Source of the DNA: Antedon bifida
Taxonomy: Eukaryota > Echinodermata > Crinoidea > Comatulida > Antedonidae
DNA: 64,000 bases
Reading direction: 5' to 3'
NCBI GenBank assembly: GCA_963402885.1
Contig: OY727094.1
Span: 21,578,501 to 21,642,500, forward strand
This document shows positions 32,461 through 44,700 of this stretch, in pieces. Below the pieces are notes generated by a model. That model saw only the letters and a list, made by a program, of their open reading frames with translations, made no database searches and was not told where the DNA came from. The translations under genes and the position numbers were made by a program. The first letter of the stretch is position 1; every line of letters begins with the position of its first letter.

Positions 32461-34705
32461 TTCTCTGATTTTAACCACCTGATGTAACCCTGTTTACTAA
32501 TTATATTGAGTTAGATAATTAGTTATTGACAATTAAAACAAATTTAATTTTCCGATCGTGGTATACATTAGATAACTTTCTAAAGGGCCGTTTAGGCATT
32601 ATAATTTTACTCGAGTTAGTTGCTTTCTTGAAAACAGTTACCACAACCTTTGGTGGGTTAGAACCAACTTACCCGTGTAAATACTGTAAAGCCCAAAATT
32701 TGCGCGCTCTTTATTTTCAAGACTTTTGCGATTGAACAACGATCGCGGAAATAAAGGGCTGTTTACAGTCGATCAGGCCTAGCCTAGGCTTAGTTAGCCA
32801 GGCCTAGCCTAAATATGTTACGATAAACTTCTAATTGTGTATTCTTTGAAACATTTACAAACCCCGATTATTATTTATATTGTTTGTTCAGGTGTAATTA
32901 AAACATTAAAATAATTGCAACCGACTGACAGCGATCGACACACGTGGCGCCGTGGGAGGATTGATCTCTAAAATAATGTTTGAATTGGAATAAAAAAGCT
33001 TACAACATTTCTTAGGTAATTTTTTATGAAATGTAAAGTGTACTTGCTTGACGAATCCTTAAATCATATAATAAGTTGTAATGTGTCCATAAAGTATATT
33101 CTACGTGCGTAAGCCTAGCTTGTGGTGTGTAGCAACAACAGTAATTTGGTAGAGTACATTAATACACTAAGAGCCTATTGAACACGTGCGTCGCCCACTG
33201 TGTAGCCAAAACTTTTATTTATTTACATCCCTAAATTTACAATCGCGTATTCTATAATTTTACTTGACGCTATTCAATTGTGGTTTGACGTTCATCACGG
33301 AAGCGAAATATATCCGCCAATTTGGTTCAACAAATTACACAAGAAACTCAAAGCGTGAAAATAAAAGGTTGCGAAATAGTTGGGCTTTACAGGAACTAAG
33401 TACCGTATGAACTGGCTCTAAGATATTAAAAAAAATAGGATAGGCCTACAGTAGCCTACGAAGGATCATATGCCCTAACGCAGAACAACTTTGGTGGGTA
33501 GCAGGGCCATAGCCAGGATCTGTCAAGGGGGGGTTCGGACACTAAGTATTTGGGTCACTGCACACACACCCCCCCCCCCCCCCCCATCATGGTGGGGCCG
33601 AGCCAAATTTTGTAAAAATGACATCCCTTGATGGCCGGAAATAGTACGATTGTACTTTTTTCCACCTCCTCACACACGTGGACGATAACATTTGTTGCCG
33701 TATGTTAGATGCGCGTGCTCTCTGTGGAACCGCCGATTGTTTGATCATTCACTCAGTATTTGTATTTATTTTCAGGTAAAAATTGGCAATTCATTTGCAA
33801 CTCTTTTACATAATTTACAGACACGTATCGCTCGACGTACGCTCATACAGGGAAGAATTCACGAATGAGTTTACAAATTTTTCAATTTACGAATAACCTT
33901 TTGTACAGTGGGCACGTATTTAGAGGATTTTCAGAGATGAAGGTGAGATATTGGGCATGTTGGCAATGGAGGTTCGGAGTCGGTTAAGGTGGTGGGTTCG
34001 CTGTAAAGGGGGGGGTGGGGGGGGGGAGGAAACCATAAAAACTCCTTGGCTACGGGCCTGGGTAGGAACCAACTTAAGTATAAATTGGCTCTAAGAAACA
34101 ATTGAAAACCATTAGGCCTACTAATTAAGTTGAGTTAGATAATTATTTATTGACAATTAAGGCGAATTTACGATTTGTCCTGAATAGAGGTGTTTTTCCA
34201 CAAACTGTTTTACATTATATAAACACATACAACTAAATTATTACTGACAGTTGCTTCTCAACGTTTGTATTAATTAAAACTGTAATTACAAAAAATATAA
34301 ACGTTTTAGTGGTGTATCGTTACATGTACTTAATTACTATTTCAATCGACTATTTGTGTAAATTTTAGTAAACATTTGGACTCATTTTGTGACATTGTGT
34401 TTAGTGGTATATTATTTGTAAAACATGAAAACAATTAATATTTCGTTACTGAAACATGGATAAAGAATATTTTTAAATTGTTCCTTTTCCCCATCCCTCA
34501 ACCCTAATGTTACATACAAAACATGGGTTTGTTTAAATTTGACTTAAACATTTTGACTCATTTTATGACTTTCTCTTTCGGAAGTAATTCCCAGGGTGCT
34601 AATTTCAGTTGACTACATAAATCACTGTGTCTATTTATCGTTCCTCTAAACGACATATATTATTGTCCTGCGGTACGTACATTTGAAATCAGCAGTTTTT
34701 TTTCA
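32461..34705 (-). repeat. Family A, copy 3 (minus strand, split)
   Basis: 32461-32575 and 34127-34705 match copy 4 (58.68-58.78 and 59.16-59.67 kb). Between them lie unrelated sequence, a local duplication ('ggaactaagtaccgtatgaa', 33393 versus 'ggaaccaacttaagtataaa', 34065) and a hAT-like MITE. The minus-strand coding-like block INRHSDLCSQLKLAPWELLP is visible at about 34565-34650, with stops elsewhere. Confidence 0.65.
33502..34052. mobile_element. hAT-like MITE with poly-C and poly-G interior
   Basis: The left end CAGGGCCATAGCCAGGATC and the right end CTCCTTGGCTACGGGC are inverted repeats. They are flanked by TGGGTAG direct repeats (33495-33501 and 34053-34059), or 8 bp with one mismatch, in keeping with hAT elements. 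A C run at about 33568-33584 and a G run at about 34009-34027 lie near the two ends and are themselves part of the inverted symmetry. No ORF. Confidence 0.65.
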
Positions 34706-35129
34706 CTGAAATTATACTATGTAGCACTGCTTAAGCTATTTTTTCCTTTGCTTTAAGCATAAATAAGCAGAATATAGCACTGCTTAAAGACAGTAGACCT
34801 ACAATTTTTGACATTTTGTAAAAATAATGCATATACTACTTTACAAACATTACACCGGGTCATTCCTTGTCTTAATGTACGTTTTATGGTAAATTATGAT
34901 AAAAAGAGAGAAACAATGCACTACCTATTAAGTGGCTCACGAATGTCCTCTCCCTAGTTTAGCTAGACTCAATTGTGTCCTAGCTGGTAAACAGCGGTAA
35001 CGTATGAACACCGTACGCTATAGCTATAGGCCTAGCTTGACGTTGTCTCATTGCTAATTGCTAACATCATTGTCTTTATTGACAAACTAATTTACTGAAC
35101 TTAATATAAACATAAATTTAATCGACATA
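34706..35129. other. Spacer with shared segment B
   Basis: 34904-35080 repeats the 641-815 segment. No coding sequence before the LINE begins at about 35130. Confidence 0.45.
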
Positions 35130-37309
35130 ATACCATAAAAATTAGATCGTTAAAACATTACGATACACAAGTTTTCTGTGAAAAACTATGTGAAGCTAAC
35201 TGGATATCAGTTCTTGTATGTAATAATGTAAATGAAGCTTGGCTTCAATTTAAAACTATTTTCTTATCGATTTTAGACCAGGTAGCCCCCATCAAAGAAA
35301 TAAGATTGAAACAAAGATCTGAACCATGGATTGATTCTGAAATTCTGGACTTAATATCCTGTAGAGATCGCGCCATGATACAATTTAAGAAAATTAAAGA
35401 TAGATGAAACTACTTTTAGATCATTAAGAAATAAATGCCATAATATGATTCGTAAAGCTAAAGAGATTATTTTAAAAATAAGATAATTGAAAATAAAAAC
35501 AACTCTAGAGGTCTCTGGAAGACATTAAAACAACTAGGTACGACATCGAAAAAGGATAACAATCAATCTAAAGTCATGGGCCTTATTATTGACAACAAAT
35601 TGTGTTTTGACAAGCCAAAAGTAGCAGAAAAATTTAATTTATTTTTCTCAACAGTTGCTTCATTGCTAGTAGATAAACCTCCAATTAGTATTGGGGAGTA
35701 TAACCAATCATTTTTCAAAATTACTATGAAACAAATGGTATGTACATGATTTCTTATTTGAATCAATTGCAGTAGACAAAGTAATCGAATATCTTAATAA
35801 TATTAGTATAACTAAAGCCACTGGGCTAGATGGTATACCTGCTCGATTTGTTAAAGACGGTTCACATATTATTGGTGAACCTTTAACTCATATTATAAAC
35901 CTATCATTACATCTTGGTGTAGTACCAGATGATCTCAAGTCTGCACGTATTATTCCAATATTAAAAAAAGGTGAAAGAACTGATGTAAGTAATTACCGTC
36001 CTGTTTCAATTCTTAGCATCATCTCTAAAATTCTAGAAAGAACGATTCATGATCAGCTGCAGTTTTACCTGGTTGATAAGAAAGTGCTATCCAAATTCCA
36101 ATCCGGGTTTAGACCACATTTTTCCACGGAAACATGTTTTATTCACCCGACTGATCATATTAGATTCGAAACAGATATCGGTAACTACACTGGCATGGCT
36201 TTAATTGATATTAGAAAAGCATTTGATTCGGTAGATCATGCAATCCTTATAAACAAATTAAAGACAATAGGCTTAAGTAATATGGCAGTTAAATGGTTTG
36301 AGTCCTATCTATCGAATAGACAGCAAATTGTTAACATAGGGGATACACATTCTAATGTGGCACATATAACATGTGGAGTACCCCAAGGATCGATTTTGGG
36401 ACCCTTATTATTTCTGTTATACATTAATGATCTTGAATCGGCAGTTATCGTTAAATTTTTACTTTATGCAGATGACGCTGCCATTATTTTTTATACTATT
36501 GAAAAAACATTGAGCAAAGAATAAAATATTGTGCAAAACTGGTTGACCGACAATAAATTGTCACTTCATTTACATAAAACTGAATCAATTCTATTTGGAC
36601 CTAAAAACAAACTTTAAAAAAAGGATTCGTCAATTAAGATAAAGTGTCAAAACAAAGAGGTAAATGACAAAGACTCGGTTGTTTACTTAGGAGCTACGCT
36701 CTCTCAATATCTTGAGGGTGAATCAATGGCTGCTAAAACAATTTAAAAAGTTAACTCAAAATTAAAGTTTCTATACAGAAAAGGAAAATACCTTAATTAT
36801 AACACTAAACGTCTTTTAGCCTCGGCCCTTATACAAAGTGATTTTGACTATGCCTGTACATTTTGGTACACAGGTTTAACTAAAAAAACTAAAACTAAAC
36901 TACAAACGTCACAAAACAAGATTATTCGCTATGTTCTTGGTCTGGAATACCGTTCACATATTGGGTTTAATGAATTTAAGAAATTAAATTGGCTTCCTGT
37001 TGAGTATAGGGTCCAACAACTACAAATAAATTATGTGTTTAAAGCATTACATGGCATGGCGCCTGACTACATGACACAAAGTCTATCCCTTAAAATTAAT
37101 AATTACAGATTAAGAAATTCTCATAATTTATTAGAAATCCCAAGGGTCTATGGTTCTGGAAGAAATTCTTTTACTTACAGTGGAAGTAAAATATGGAACG
37201 CTCTACCATAAGAAATCCAATTGAATCAAAGTCTATGGATATTTAAACGTAACATCAAGAACCACTATTTCAACATTTTAAAAGCTGCAGATCAATCTAT
37301 ATACCGGTA
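35130..37309 (+). pseudogene. CR1/Jockey-superfamily LINE, RT and linker, many small lesions
   Basis: Translation across frames gives the post-endonuclease linker (LDQVAPIKEIRLKQRSEPWI), the pre-RT block KVAEKFNLFFSTVA and RT fingers (KATGLDGIPARFVKDG, LKSARIIPILKKGERTDVSN, YRPVSILSIISKILERTI). Next come motif A MALIDIRKAFDSVDH, motif B CGVPQGSILGPLLFLLYIND, motif C LLYADDAAIIF, thumb VYLGATLSQ, and the C-terminal LNWLPVEYR...LFKALHGMAPDYM and KIWNALP. The longest clean frame is 36084-36524. Stops or shifts occur near 35405, 35480, 35745, 36523, 36617, 36746 and 37209. The endonuclease is missing, so the copy is 5'-truncated. The 3' UTR to about 37560 contains GGACCACAATGGAAATAAG. Confidence 0.85.
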
Positions 37310-38459
37310 ATTTAATTCACAGACTTATCAATTAATATGTTTACAATTTGTTATGTTTATTTTTATTATGTATTTTGTGTGTTTGGTAGCTTGATTACTT
37401 ATTCAAAGGACCACAATGGAAATAAGTTTAATTAATTTTAAACTTTTTGTGTTATCCTTGTTATATCCATTTCTTTGTAAAAGTGCATATAAAATTGTTT
37501 ATAGTAGGCCTAGTGTAGTATATACATTGGTAAATGGCTATATAAAATATCTCATCAGGAGGAAAACCATGAATGAATTTTGTGATACTTTATAATTAAA
37601 TAGAGCATTTTAGTCTATATTTACATACACAATTTAATGTTTACTGACAAAAATAATAAATAAATAATCATTATTCTTAATTTTAATTAAGAACAATGAT
37701 TTTTTACTTCATTAGATAATGCTTTTATGGATATTTTATTGAATTTCAATAACAAATTTGATGACATCATATTTAGGATTTAAAGAAGTCTATAGCAGAC
37801 TATATATATTTCACATATTCATGAAGGTCTTGTATGCATGGACAGTCTTTCATGGAAATTAATCCTATTACTTGTTCACTTAAGAATTGTAGTGCCTTAA
37901 GCTGTTGTATTGGTTATTTCTCTATTGCATGTACAGAAAGAGACTTATAATAATGTAAGATAACGTTTATAAATAAAATCATTTCATGAAACTAAAAAAA
38001 TATTTATAATCTTGTAATCTTAAAAAATTACAAAATGTATACATTTTTATTTTATTTTAGAATGTAATCTTTTTAAGATGTGGGCTTTTTTCATAAGCAA
38101 GTTAAAAAATACTAATTTATAATCACAAAAAGATTACAAATTTTAATTTTCTTGAATTAAGGTGCTTAATATGAAATAATAATAAATAAACTAGAATATA
38201 AAATATAAACAAATGAAACAAACAAACACAACATACACATACACATGTCTTATCCTATAACCTGAAGCATAGTTTTTACCCTTATAATATTGTGCCTATT
38301 ACTTTTATTATTATTTATCATAGTCCTATATACACAGGCCTATTAGATTGTCAAAAAATCTTGTCAATGACTTAATGTTAGAGGTAGTTATTGGCGTTAT
38401 CATCATTACCATTATTATTATGATTACCATTTAATATTATTTTAATAGGCCAATTATTA
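37310..38459. other. LINE 3' UTR and AT-rich spacer
   Basis: The first 200 bases are the 3' end of the preceding LINE. The rest is strongly AT-rich with ATT-repeat patches near 38410-38470 and no gene. Confidence 0.45.
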
Positions 38460-38599
38460 TCACTGATATTAATTAAAAAAGACAAAAAAATAAAATCATG
38501 GATGTCTGACGGCTTACTTAAATCTATAAAACATAAGCAGAAATTATATGCCAAATTTCTTCACCATCCGACTCCCGTAAATGAAAAAGCTTATAAACT

Positions 38600-40401
38600 A
38601 TACCGCAAAAATTTAACTCTATAATCAAAATTTCTAAAGCTAATTACTTCCAAAATATATTTCACAAACATAAAAATGATATCAAGGCCACTTGGAAGAC
38701 AATTAATTCTCTGATTAACAAAAACAATCAACAATCCAATACTCCCTTTAACTGCGATGGCGAATTGACCGAAGATCAGAAGAAAATTTCTAATGCGTTT
38801 AATAAATACTTTGTCTAAATTGGCCCTACCCTTGCTAATCAAATTCCTCGTGTAAACAAATCATTCAAAGAATTTTTACCAAATCCAAATTCAATATTTC
38901 TTAACCCAGTTGATGAGTCTGAAATAGTAAAAATAATAACTTCTTTTGAAAATAACAAATCTCCAGGTATTGACGACTTTCATACCAAGGCCATTAAATA
39001 CATTGCTGACCTGATTTCCCTCCCCCTGTGTCATATTTTTAATCTTGCCTTATCCAGCGGTGTGTTCCCAGAGAGGATGAAGCTAGCACGCGTTACCCCT
39101 ATATACAAATCTGGTCCAAAATCTGATCTCTCTAATTATCAACCTATCTCCATTCTATCTATATTTTCGAAAGCCCTGGAAAGAGTAATTTATGACCGAA
39201 TATTTTCATTTATTAACAAATTCAACATACTTTTCAACAGACAATACGGTTTCAGAAAGGGACACAACACGTCAATGGCTCTCATCGACCTGAAAACCGC
39301 CATCTTGCAATCAGCATTTTCATAGACCTTTCCAAGGCTTTTGATACTATTGACCACAGTATTCTTTTACACAAATTATCTCACTATGGAATCCGTGGAT
39401 CAGCAATTAATCTCTTAAAAAGTTACCTCTCCAATCGTGCCCAATGTACCAAATACTCTTACTTCATATCCACTTTTAGTTCAATCACATGCGGCGTCCC
39501 TCAAGGATCTCTACTTGGCCCCCTCTTATTTATTCTATACATCAATGATATTCACTTCTCTTCTAAGATCCTAAATTTTTTCCTTTATGCTGACGACACA
39601 ACTGTACTTTATTCAAGCAAAAATGTCCAATCCTTATTCAATACTGTCAACTCCAATTTGATCAATTTGTCCCAATATTTTGCCGCTAATAAACTTTCTC
39701 TCAATCATAAAAAATGTAGCTTCATCCTCTTTGGGACCCCACAACTATTAAAATCTATTGACTTATTAGCCAACAAAATTACCATAGACAACCATGCTGA
39801 CGACACAACTGTACTTTATTCAAGCAAAAATGTCCAATCCTTATTCAATACTGTCAACTCCAATTTGATCAATTTGTCCCAATATTTTGCCGCTAATAAA
39901 CTTTCTCTCAATCATAAAAAATGTAGCTTCATCCTCTTTGGGACCCCACAACTATTAAAATCTATTGACTTATTAGCCAACAAAATTACCATAGACAACC
40001 ATGATATACCTTGTGTACAATCAGCTAAGTTTTTAGGTGTAGTTATTGACAGAAATCTAACGTGGAAAAAACATATTAAAGAAGTAGAGAATAAAACTTC
40101 CAAAAGCGTTGGTATCATATCTAAGTTATCCTCATTTGTACCCCTTAATATTCTTCGAACCCTTTACTGCTCCCTCATTCTTCCCTATTTGAGCTACTGT
40201 AAAATTGTTTGGGCCAACACTTACGTATCCAACCTCAGTAAACTGCAAATAATACAAAAGAAGGCTATCAGGATTATATCTGGCGCTCCACCGCAGTCCC
40301 ATTCTTCCCATTTATTTTCCAACCTTAATCTCCTCAAACTCACTGATATAAACTTAATGCAACAAGGCAAATTTGTATTCTCCGCCATGCATTACATTTA
40401 A
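38600..40401 (+). pseudogene. LINE RT with duplicated motif C
   Basis: Frames give AWKTINSLINKNN-type linker, the pre-RT block ISNAFNKYFV, fingers (NNKSPGIDDFHTKAIKYIAD, MKLARVTPIYKSGPKSDLSN, YQPISILSIFSKALERVI), motif A ISIDLSKAFDTIDHS (about 39315-39360), motif B CGVPQGSLLGPLLFILYIND, and motif C FLYADDTTVLYSS at about 39580. Then an identical 207-bp in-frame duplication repeats motif C as HADDTTVLYSS. The thumb (KFLGVVIDRNLTWKKHI) and C-terminal zone follow to 40401. Frame breaks at about 38817 and 39310. It is not functional, yet 39658-40401 is one open frame running through the duplication. Confidence 0.85.
39587..40000 (+). repeat. Exact 207-bp tandem duplication inside an RT
   Basis: 39587-39793 and 39794-40000 appear identical base for base. 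207 is a multiple of three, so the frame is kept. The duplicated part spans motif C and the following helix. With older lesions elsewhere in the same LINE, identity of the two units implies a recent event or an assembly artefact. Confidence 0.85.
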
Positions 40402-41252
40402 GCAATATGTTTATTTCCAATTTTTCTATTCACAATTACCCTACACGTTTTAGAACAGATATTCACATACCTATCCATAACACCAATTATTTTCAAAACA
40501 GTATTAGATACTCTGGTTCATCAATGATGAACAGTCTACCATCCCCAATTACAAAAAATTAAAACGACACCTAATGTTAAACTATTAAAAGATAACAATC
40601 GAATGTCGCAATTTGATTTTTGCTGCTGATCTTCTGTGGTTTTGAGTTTTATTTTCTGATACTACAAACTGATTGATTTTTTATTTATTTATTTTTATTT
40701 TTTTATTTTGTTTTTTTTCCCCGTCTGTGCGTATTTTTTTTTTTTGTATTGCTTGTTTCTCTTAATTCCCACTCTTATACACATATCCATTTTATTTGCA
40801 TAGGCATACCCAGCACAAGATACCCACATCTTCTCAGGATTATGCCTTCCTCCATAGCCTCTTTTCTTTCGTCCATCCAACAATCATCATAATCCATATT
40901 ATTTTACCTTATCATTTCTGTATACTATTTTGTATTGTATTGCTATGGAGGAAAATAAATGTCTTTTGAAATTCTTTTGAAATAGTGATGATTTGTGTCT
41001 ACTATGTTTTATTATTATTATTATTTATTGCCAAAAACCAGTTACAAACAAACAAAAACACAGAAACTAAGGGAGTAGGCAGGAACCTAAAAGTGAACCT
41101 AATCACTATAACAAGAGTTCAGGTTCCGTACTCCCAAAGTAACAACAATGATATAAAATAAACTATATAACATATTTAAATAACAAATAGACGAATCAAC
41201 AGTGTCAATATAAAATAAACGGATAAAATACATAATAGTCGATTCAACAAAG

Positions 41253-42804
41253 TCAATATAAAACATGTGATTTAAGTGAATTTAAAAATGTTGGAAAACT
41301 GTCTAAAATTAAAGAATTTTTAATCATTTCCGGTAATTCTTCCCACAACCTAGGGAATATGTTAATAGCGGAATGATGAAGACAATTGGTTCGAGCATAG
41401 TGATGAATGAACTTAAGTGTATCAAGGTGACGGCCATTAACAACTATAGATTGACGAACACTACTACAATCAACCGTTCCAATCAGTGATTTACAAACAA
41501 AGGATAACAGAAGATAATTTCTTCGATTAGATAGTGTAGACCAATTTAGCTTAGTGAGACGTTCCTCGTATTCCATTTCACCTCTTCTTTAAGGACAAGC
41601 CTAGTAGCCCTTCACTGGACTGCCTCGATACGTTCTGTAAGTTTTTTGGTTCGAGGCAACCACGCTGGGACACCATATTCAAGGATGGGGACAATGAGAG
41701 CTTTATAGAGTGAGAAAATAGCTGAAAGGGATGATCCTCCTGCAATACTAGTAATAAAACCCAACATTCGATTTGAACGAGAAATAATTAAGTTTACATG
41801 GTCATCCCAAGTAAGTTCACTATTAATCGTGACCCCCAGATGACAATGACTAGATACGGATTTAATAGGCAAGTCATTTATACGATAAACAGGTCTATAC
41901 TCTTTCCTTGATCTTGTAATGTGGAGAACCTTGGTTTTATTTAAGTTAAGCTCCATTTCATTTAGATCACACCAAGAGGAAAGCCTGATCAGATCGCACT
42001 GAAGAACAACTTCATCGTCTACAGTAAATATATTTCTATAAATTATCGTGTCATCGGCAAACAATGCACATGGAGAAATAATAGATGAGTGAAGGTCATT
42101 TATAAATAAGTTAAAAATAAGGGGTCCAAGTACGCGGCCTGTGGTATGCCAGAGGTAACTGGGGATGATGGGCTAATGGATCCTTGATACAAGACTCTTT
42201 GGGAACGTCCCAATAGAAATGACTTGATCCATTTCCAGACATTGCCTCTGATATTAAAGTGACTAGCCAGCTTATTTAAAATAATATGGTGAGGCAGTTT
42301 ATCAAACGCTTTGGCGTAGTCGAGAAAGATAACATCAATTCTGGGGGCTTTAGTTTTATCTAGCGAAGATGCCCAGGAATGAGTTAGGTTGGTAAGTTGG
42401 ATAACACAGGAACGGGAGGGGAAAAAACCGTGCTGGACTTCAGTAATTGGACAATTATAAGCAATGTGATCAGATATACTTGAAAACAGTATTTTTTCAA
42501 GCAGTTTCGAACAAATAGGGGTAAGGGATATTGGTCTGTAATTACAAATTGCATTTTTATCACCAGATTTAAATATAGGAGTGATATGGGACATTTTCCA
42601 CTTAGCGGGGATTTCCCCCATACGCAGGGACAAGTTAAACAAATTAAATAATGGTGGAGCAATAAATTCGGAAGCAGATTTCAATATGTATGGATGCACG
42701 GAATCAGGACCTGGAGATTTATTAGATGAAAGTCCATTAATCACCTTCTCAACATTGTAGACGTTAAAGTTAAGTTGAGAAAGTTCAGGGATTGGGAGGT
42801 TCAC
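41253..42804 (-). pseudogene. LINE RT and C-terminus, frameshifted
   Basis: 42804-42100: NVEKVINGLSSNKSPGPDSV fingers, YRPISLTPICSKLLEKIL, motif A VIFLDYAKAFDKLPHH (D and KAFD intact), then motif B begins TSGIPQ and is broken by a one-base frameshift near 42141. 42064-41612: motif C LFADD, the thumb (CHLGVTINSELTWDDHV), YKALIVPILEYGVPAW, ending at a TGA in the conserved ...IEAVQ-W-RATRL block. 41576-41253: ERLTKLNWSTLSNRR and the C-terminal ALP-like block to the natural stop. The frame also shifts once between the endonuclease ORF and this one, near 42795. All catalytic Asp residues are still encoded. Confidence 0.85.
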
Positions 42805-44383
42805 AGCTGGGAATTATGGGTGGGTTAAAAACAGAAACAAAAAAATCATTAAATGAACTAGCAATTACAGGGTGTGACGAAACATTCACACCGTTAATAT
42901 TAAAAGATAACGGTGCTGGTGATCTTCTACGTTCTCTAACAAAACGCCAGAAAGCTTTACGAGTAGAGTCACTTGTAAATAATTTGTTGACATATGAATA
43001 ATACGACTTATTGCATAGACGCTTAACCTTATTACGAATAGACTTATAGTCATCCCATGCAGATACAGAACCAATACGTTTGGCTTTTCTGAACAGTCTA
43101 TGCTTTATATTGATAAATTGCTTGATGTCATTGGTAACCCATGGGGAATGTTTCCGCTGCTTGCGGGATTTCAACGGAACTGAGTCACGGACAATAGCTG
43201 TAAAAATATCCAGAAATCCATCCCATGAGTTGTCAACTGAGTTTTCATCCATGAAGACATTCCATGGGGCAAGGTGGACAAGTTTTTTTAGATGGTCAAT
43301 ATCAGTTTTGTGGTAAGCAAGAAAATTACGTACCAACAATTTAGAATACGGTTTGGTAAGTAATACGTTAAAGGAAACTGCATGGTGATCACTGATCACT
43401 GGGTTATCAATGACATCAAGTGAAATTAAACGGTCTGGCCTGTTTGAAAAAACGAGATCAATTATTGTACCAGATGATGGGACCAAATGATTAGGCCTAG
43501 TGATTTCCTCAACAAGCTGAGTACAATTTAAAGCATTCATAGTGTCAAGAAAAATGGTAGGTATCGTATGTTTAAGATTCCAATTTAAATTAAAATCCCC
43601 AACAATATAAATATCATCATACTTTGATAAGTGAGGTAATAAAGGCAGAAGAAAATTGTTACTAAAGTCATTCCAGAAGGAGACTGGAGAGTTCGGTGGG
43701 CAGTAACAAACAGCGAAAAGCATCTTATAATTGTCAATCGAAATAGAAAAACATATAACTTCATGAGGACCAGAGTCCAGCAAATGACAATGAATTGGAT
43801 TCAGTTCGTTCTTTATTGCTGCAAATACACCGCCTCCTTTCTTGTTGGGTCTGTCCTTTCTGATCACCATATAATCTTGAGGAATGCCCAGTGAAGATGT
43901 CAAATCTTCTGATGTAAGCCAGGATTCAGTTATTGCTAAAATATCAATGTTTTGAATAGAGAGAAACGCTTGTAATTGAATGGTCTTGTTCCGGAGACTG
44001 CGGGCATTCATGTTAAGACAATTCAAAGTTGACGCAGTACTGATAGATGAACTCGATGAACGCAGCTGCCGCTCCTGTGCCTGATGCTGATTTACAGGGC
44101 CTGGGTTAGGGTGTATGTCACCATCACATGATAAACTATAATAGTGTCGTGTTGCAGTTGAGTTAGAGTAAAGGACCTGAGGAGGGCCTTGAAATTTGTG
44201 CTTGATAATACTCGGATTGTTTGAACAGTAATTGTGCGATAAGTAGGCATGCTGCTCAACACTATGACTCCAAAAGAGCGATAAAAGGACATGAGAAATA
44301 TAAATAATAGTTATGCTCACCATCTTGAATGCAAACAAATCCAAGCGAAATAAGAATCCTATGTACAATGATGATGAGTCCAA
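42785..44383 (-). CDS. LINE ORF2 N-terminal part: hydrophobic leader, 2A-like motif, APE endonuclease
   Basis: 532 codons. Residues 21-39 (MVSITIIYISHVLLSLFWS) are a hydrophobic stretch like a signal peptide; Met21 (44321-44323) is an alternative start. At residues 89-96 is DIHPNPGP (44096-44119), which fits the C-terminal core of 2A ribosome-skipping peptides (D-[VI]-x-x-N-P-G-P), although the usual Glu is His. Endonuclease residues follow: N124/N126 (LNMNARS), E153 (ITESWL), KKGGGVF, D263/N265 (IVGDFNL), D309 (TIIDLVFS) and S331-D332-H333. All are present, so the nuclease looks catalytically complete. The ORF ends by frameshift just after FNDFFVSVF, the pre-RT block. 2A-like motifs in metazoan APE-type LINEs are established; activity of this variant is unknown. 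Confidence 0.85.
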   Translation of the reverse strand: MDSSSLYIGFLFRLDLFAFKMVSITIIYISHVLLSLFWSHSVEQHAYLSHNYCSNNPSIIKHKFQGPPQVLYSNSTATRHYYSLSCDGDIHPNPGPVNQHQAQERQLRSSSSSISTASTLNCLNMNARSLRNKTIQLQAFLSIQNIDILAITESWLTSEDLTSSLGIPQDYMVIRKDRPNKKGGGVFAAIKNELNPIHCHLLDSGPHEVICFSISIDNYKMLFAVCYCPPNSPVSFWNDFSNNFLLPLLPHLSKYDDIYIVGDFNLNWNLKHTIPTIFLDTMNALNCTQLVEEITRPNHLVPSSGTIIDLVFSNRPDRLISLDVIDNPVISDHHAVSFNVLLTKPYSKLLVRNFLAYHKTDIDHLKKLVHLAPWNVFMDENSVDNSWDGFLDIFTAIVRDSVPLKSRKQRKHSPWVTNDIKQFINIKHRLFRKAKRIGSVSAWDDYKSIRNKVKRLCNKSYYSYVNKLFTSDSTRKAFWRFVRERRRSPAPLSFNINGVNVSSHPVIASSFNDFFVSVFNPPIIPSCEPPNP

Positions 44384-44700
44384 GCATTGACAGGCAAATG
44401 ATCACAATCGACTTTTACAGGACATCACAGCACAGTTAAAGTATTTAAAAAACAGTTATTATCATAAAAATCGTCAACAAACATCAAAAATTGGAAAATA
44501 ACTGGTAAAATAATCTTGATACGGTAGAGAATTAAAACGGTCACCAACAGCCCTCGACCAATCAAGATGGACGACAACAACGGAAAAATATTTGAACACT
44601 GCGTAAAATTGCTTAAACACTGCGTAAAATTGCTTAAAATTCAATCAGCGACTATAAAACTGTGGGTCGGTTCTTATATATGATTAAAAAATGTACTCCA

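Larger units (their letters stand above)
38460..40990 (+). mobile_element. LINE (CR1/L2-like), 5'-truncated, with internal tandem duplication
   Basis: Carries the RT and C-terminal parts of a LINE ORF2 and an AT-rich 3' UTR ending near TCTTTTGAAATTCTTTTGAA, a short 3' repeat. The neighbouring reverse-strand LINE ends about 30-40 bp further on, so the two are tail to tail around a TTA microsatellite. Confidence 0.75.
41015..44700 (-). mobile_element. Near-complete CR1/Jockey-superfamily LINE with 2A-like motif
   Basis: On the minus strand, in order: a 5' region (44384 to about 44700), a long ORF with hydrophobic N-terminus, 2A-like motif and APE endonuclease (42785-44383), RT (42100-42804 and 41612-42064), the C-terminal region (41253-41576), and a 3' end with an AAT-repeat tail around 41015-41030. 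Only a few frameshifts and one stop separate the pieces, so this is a relatively young copy. Confidence 0.8.
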
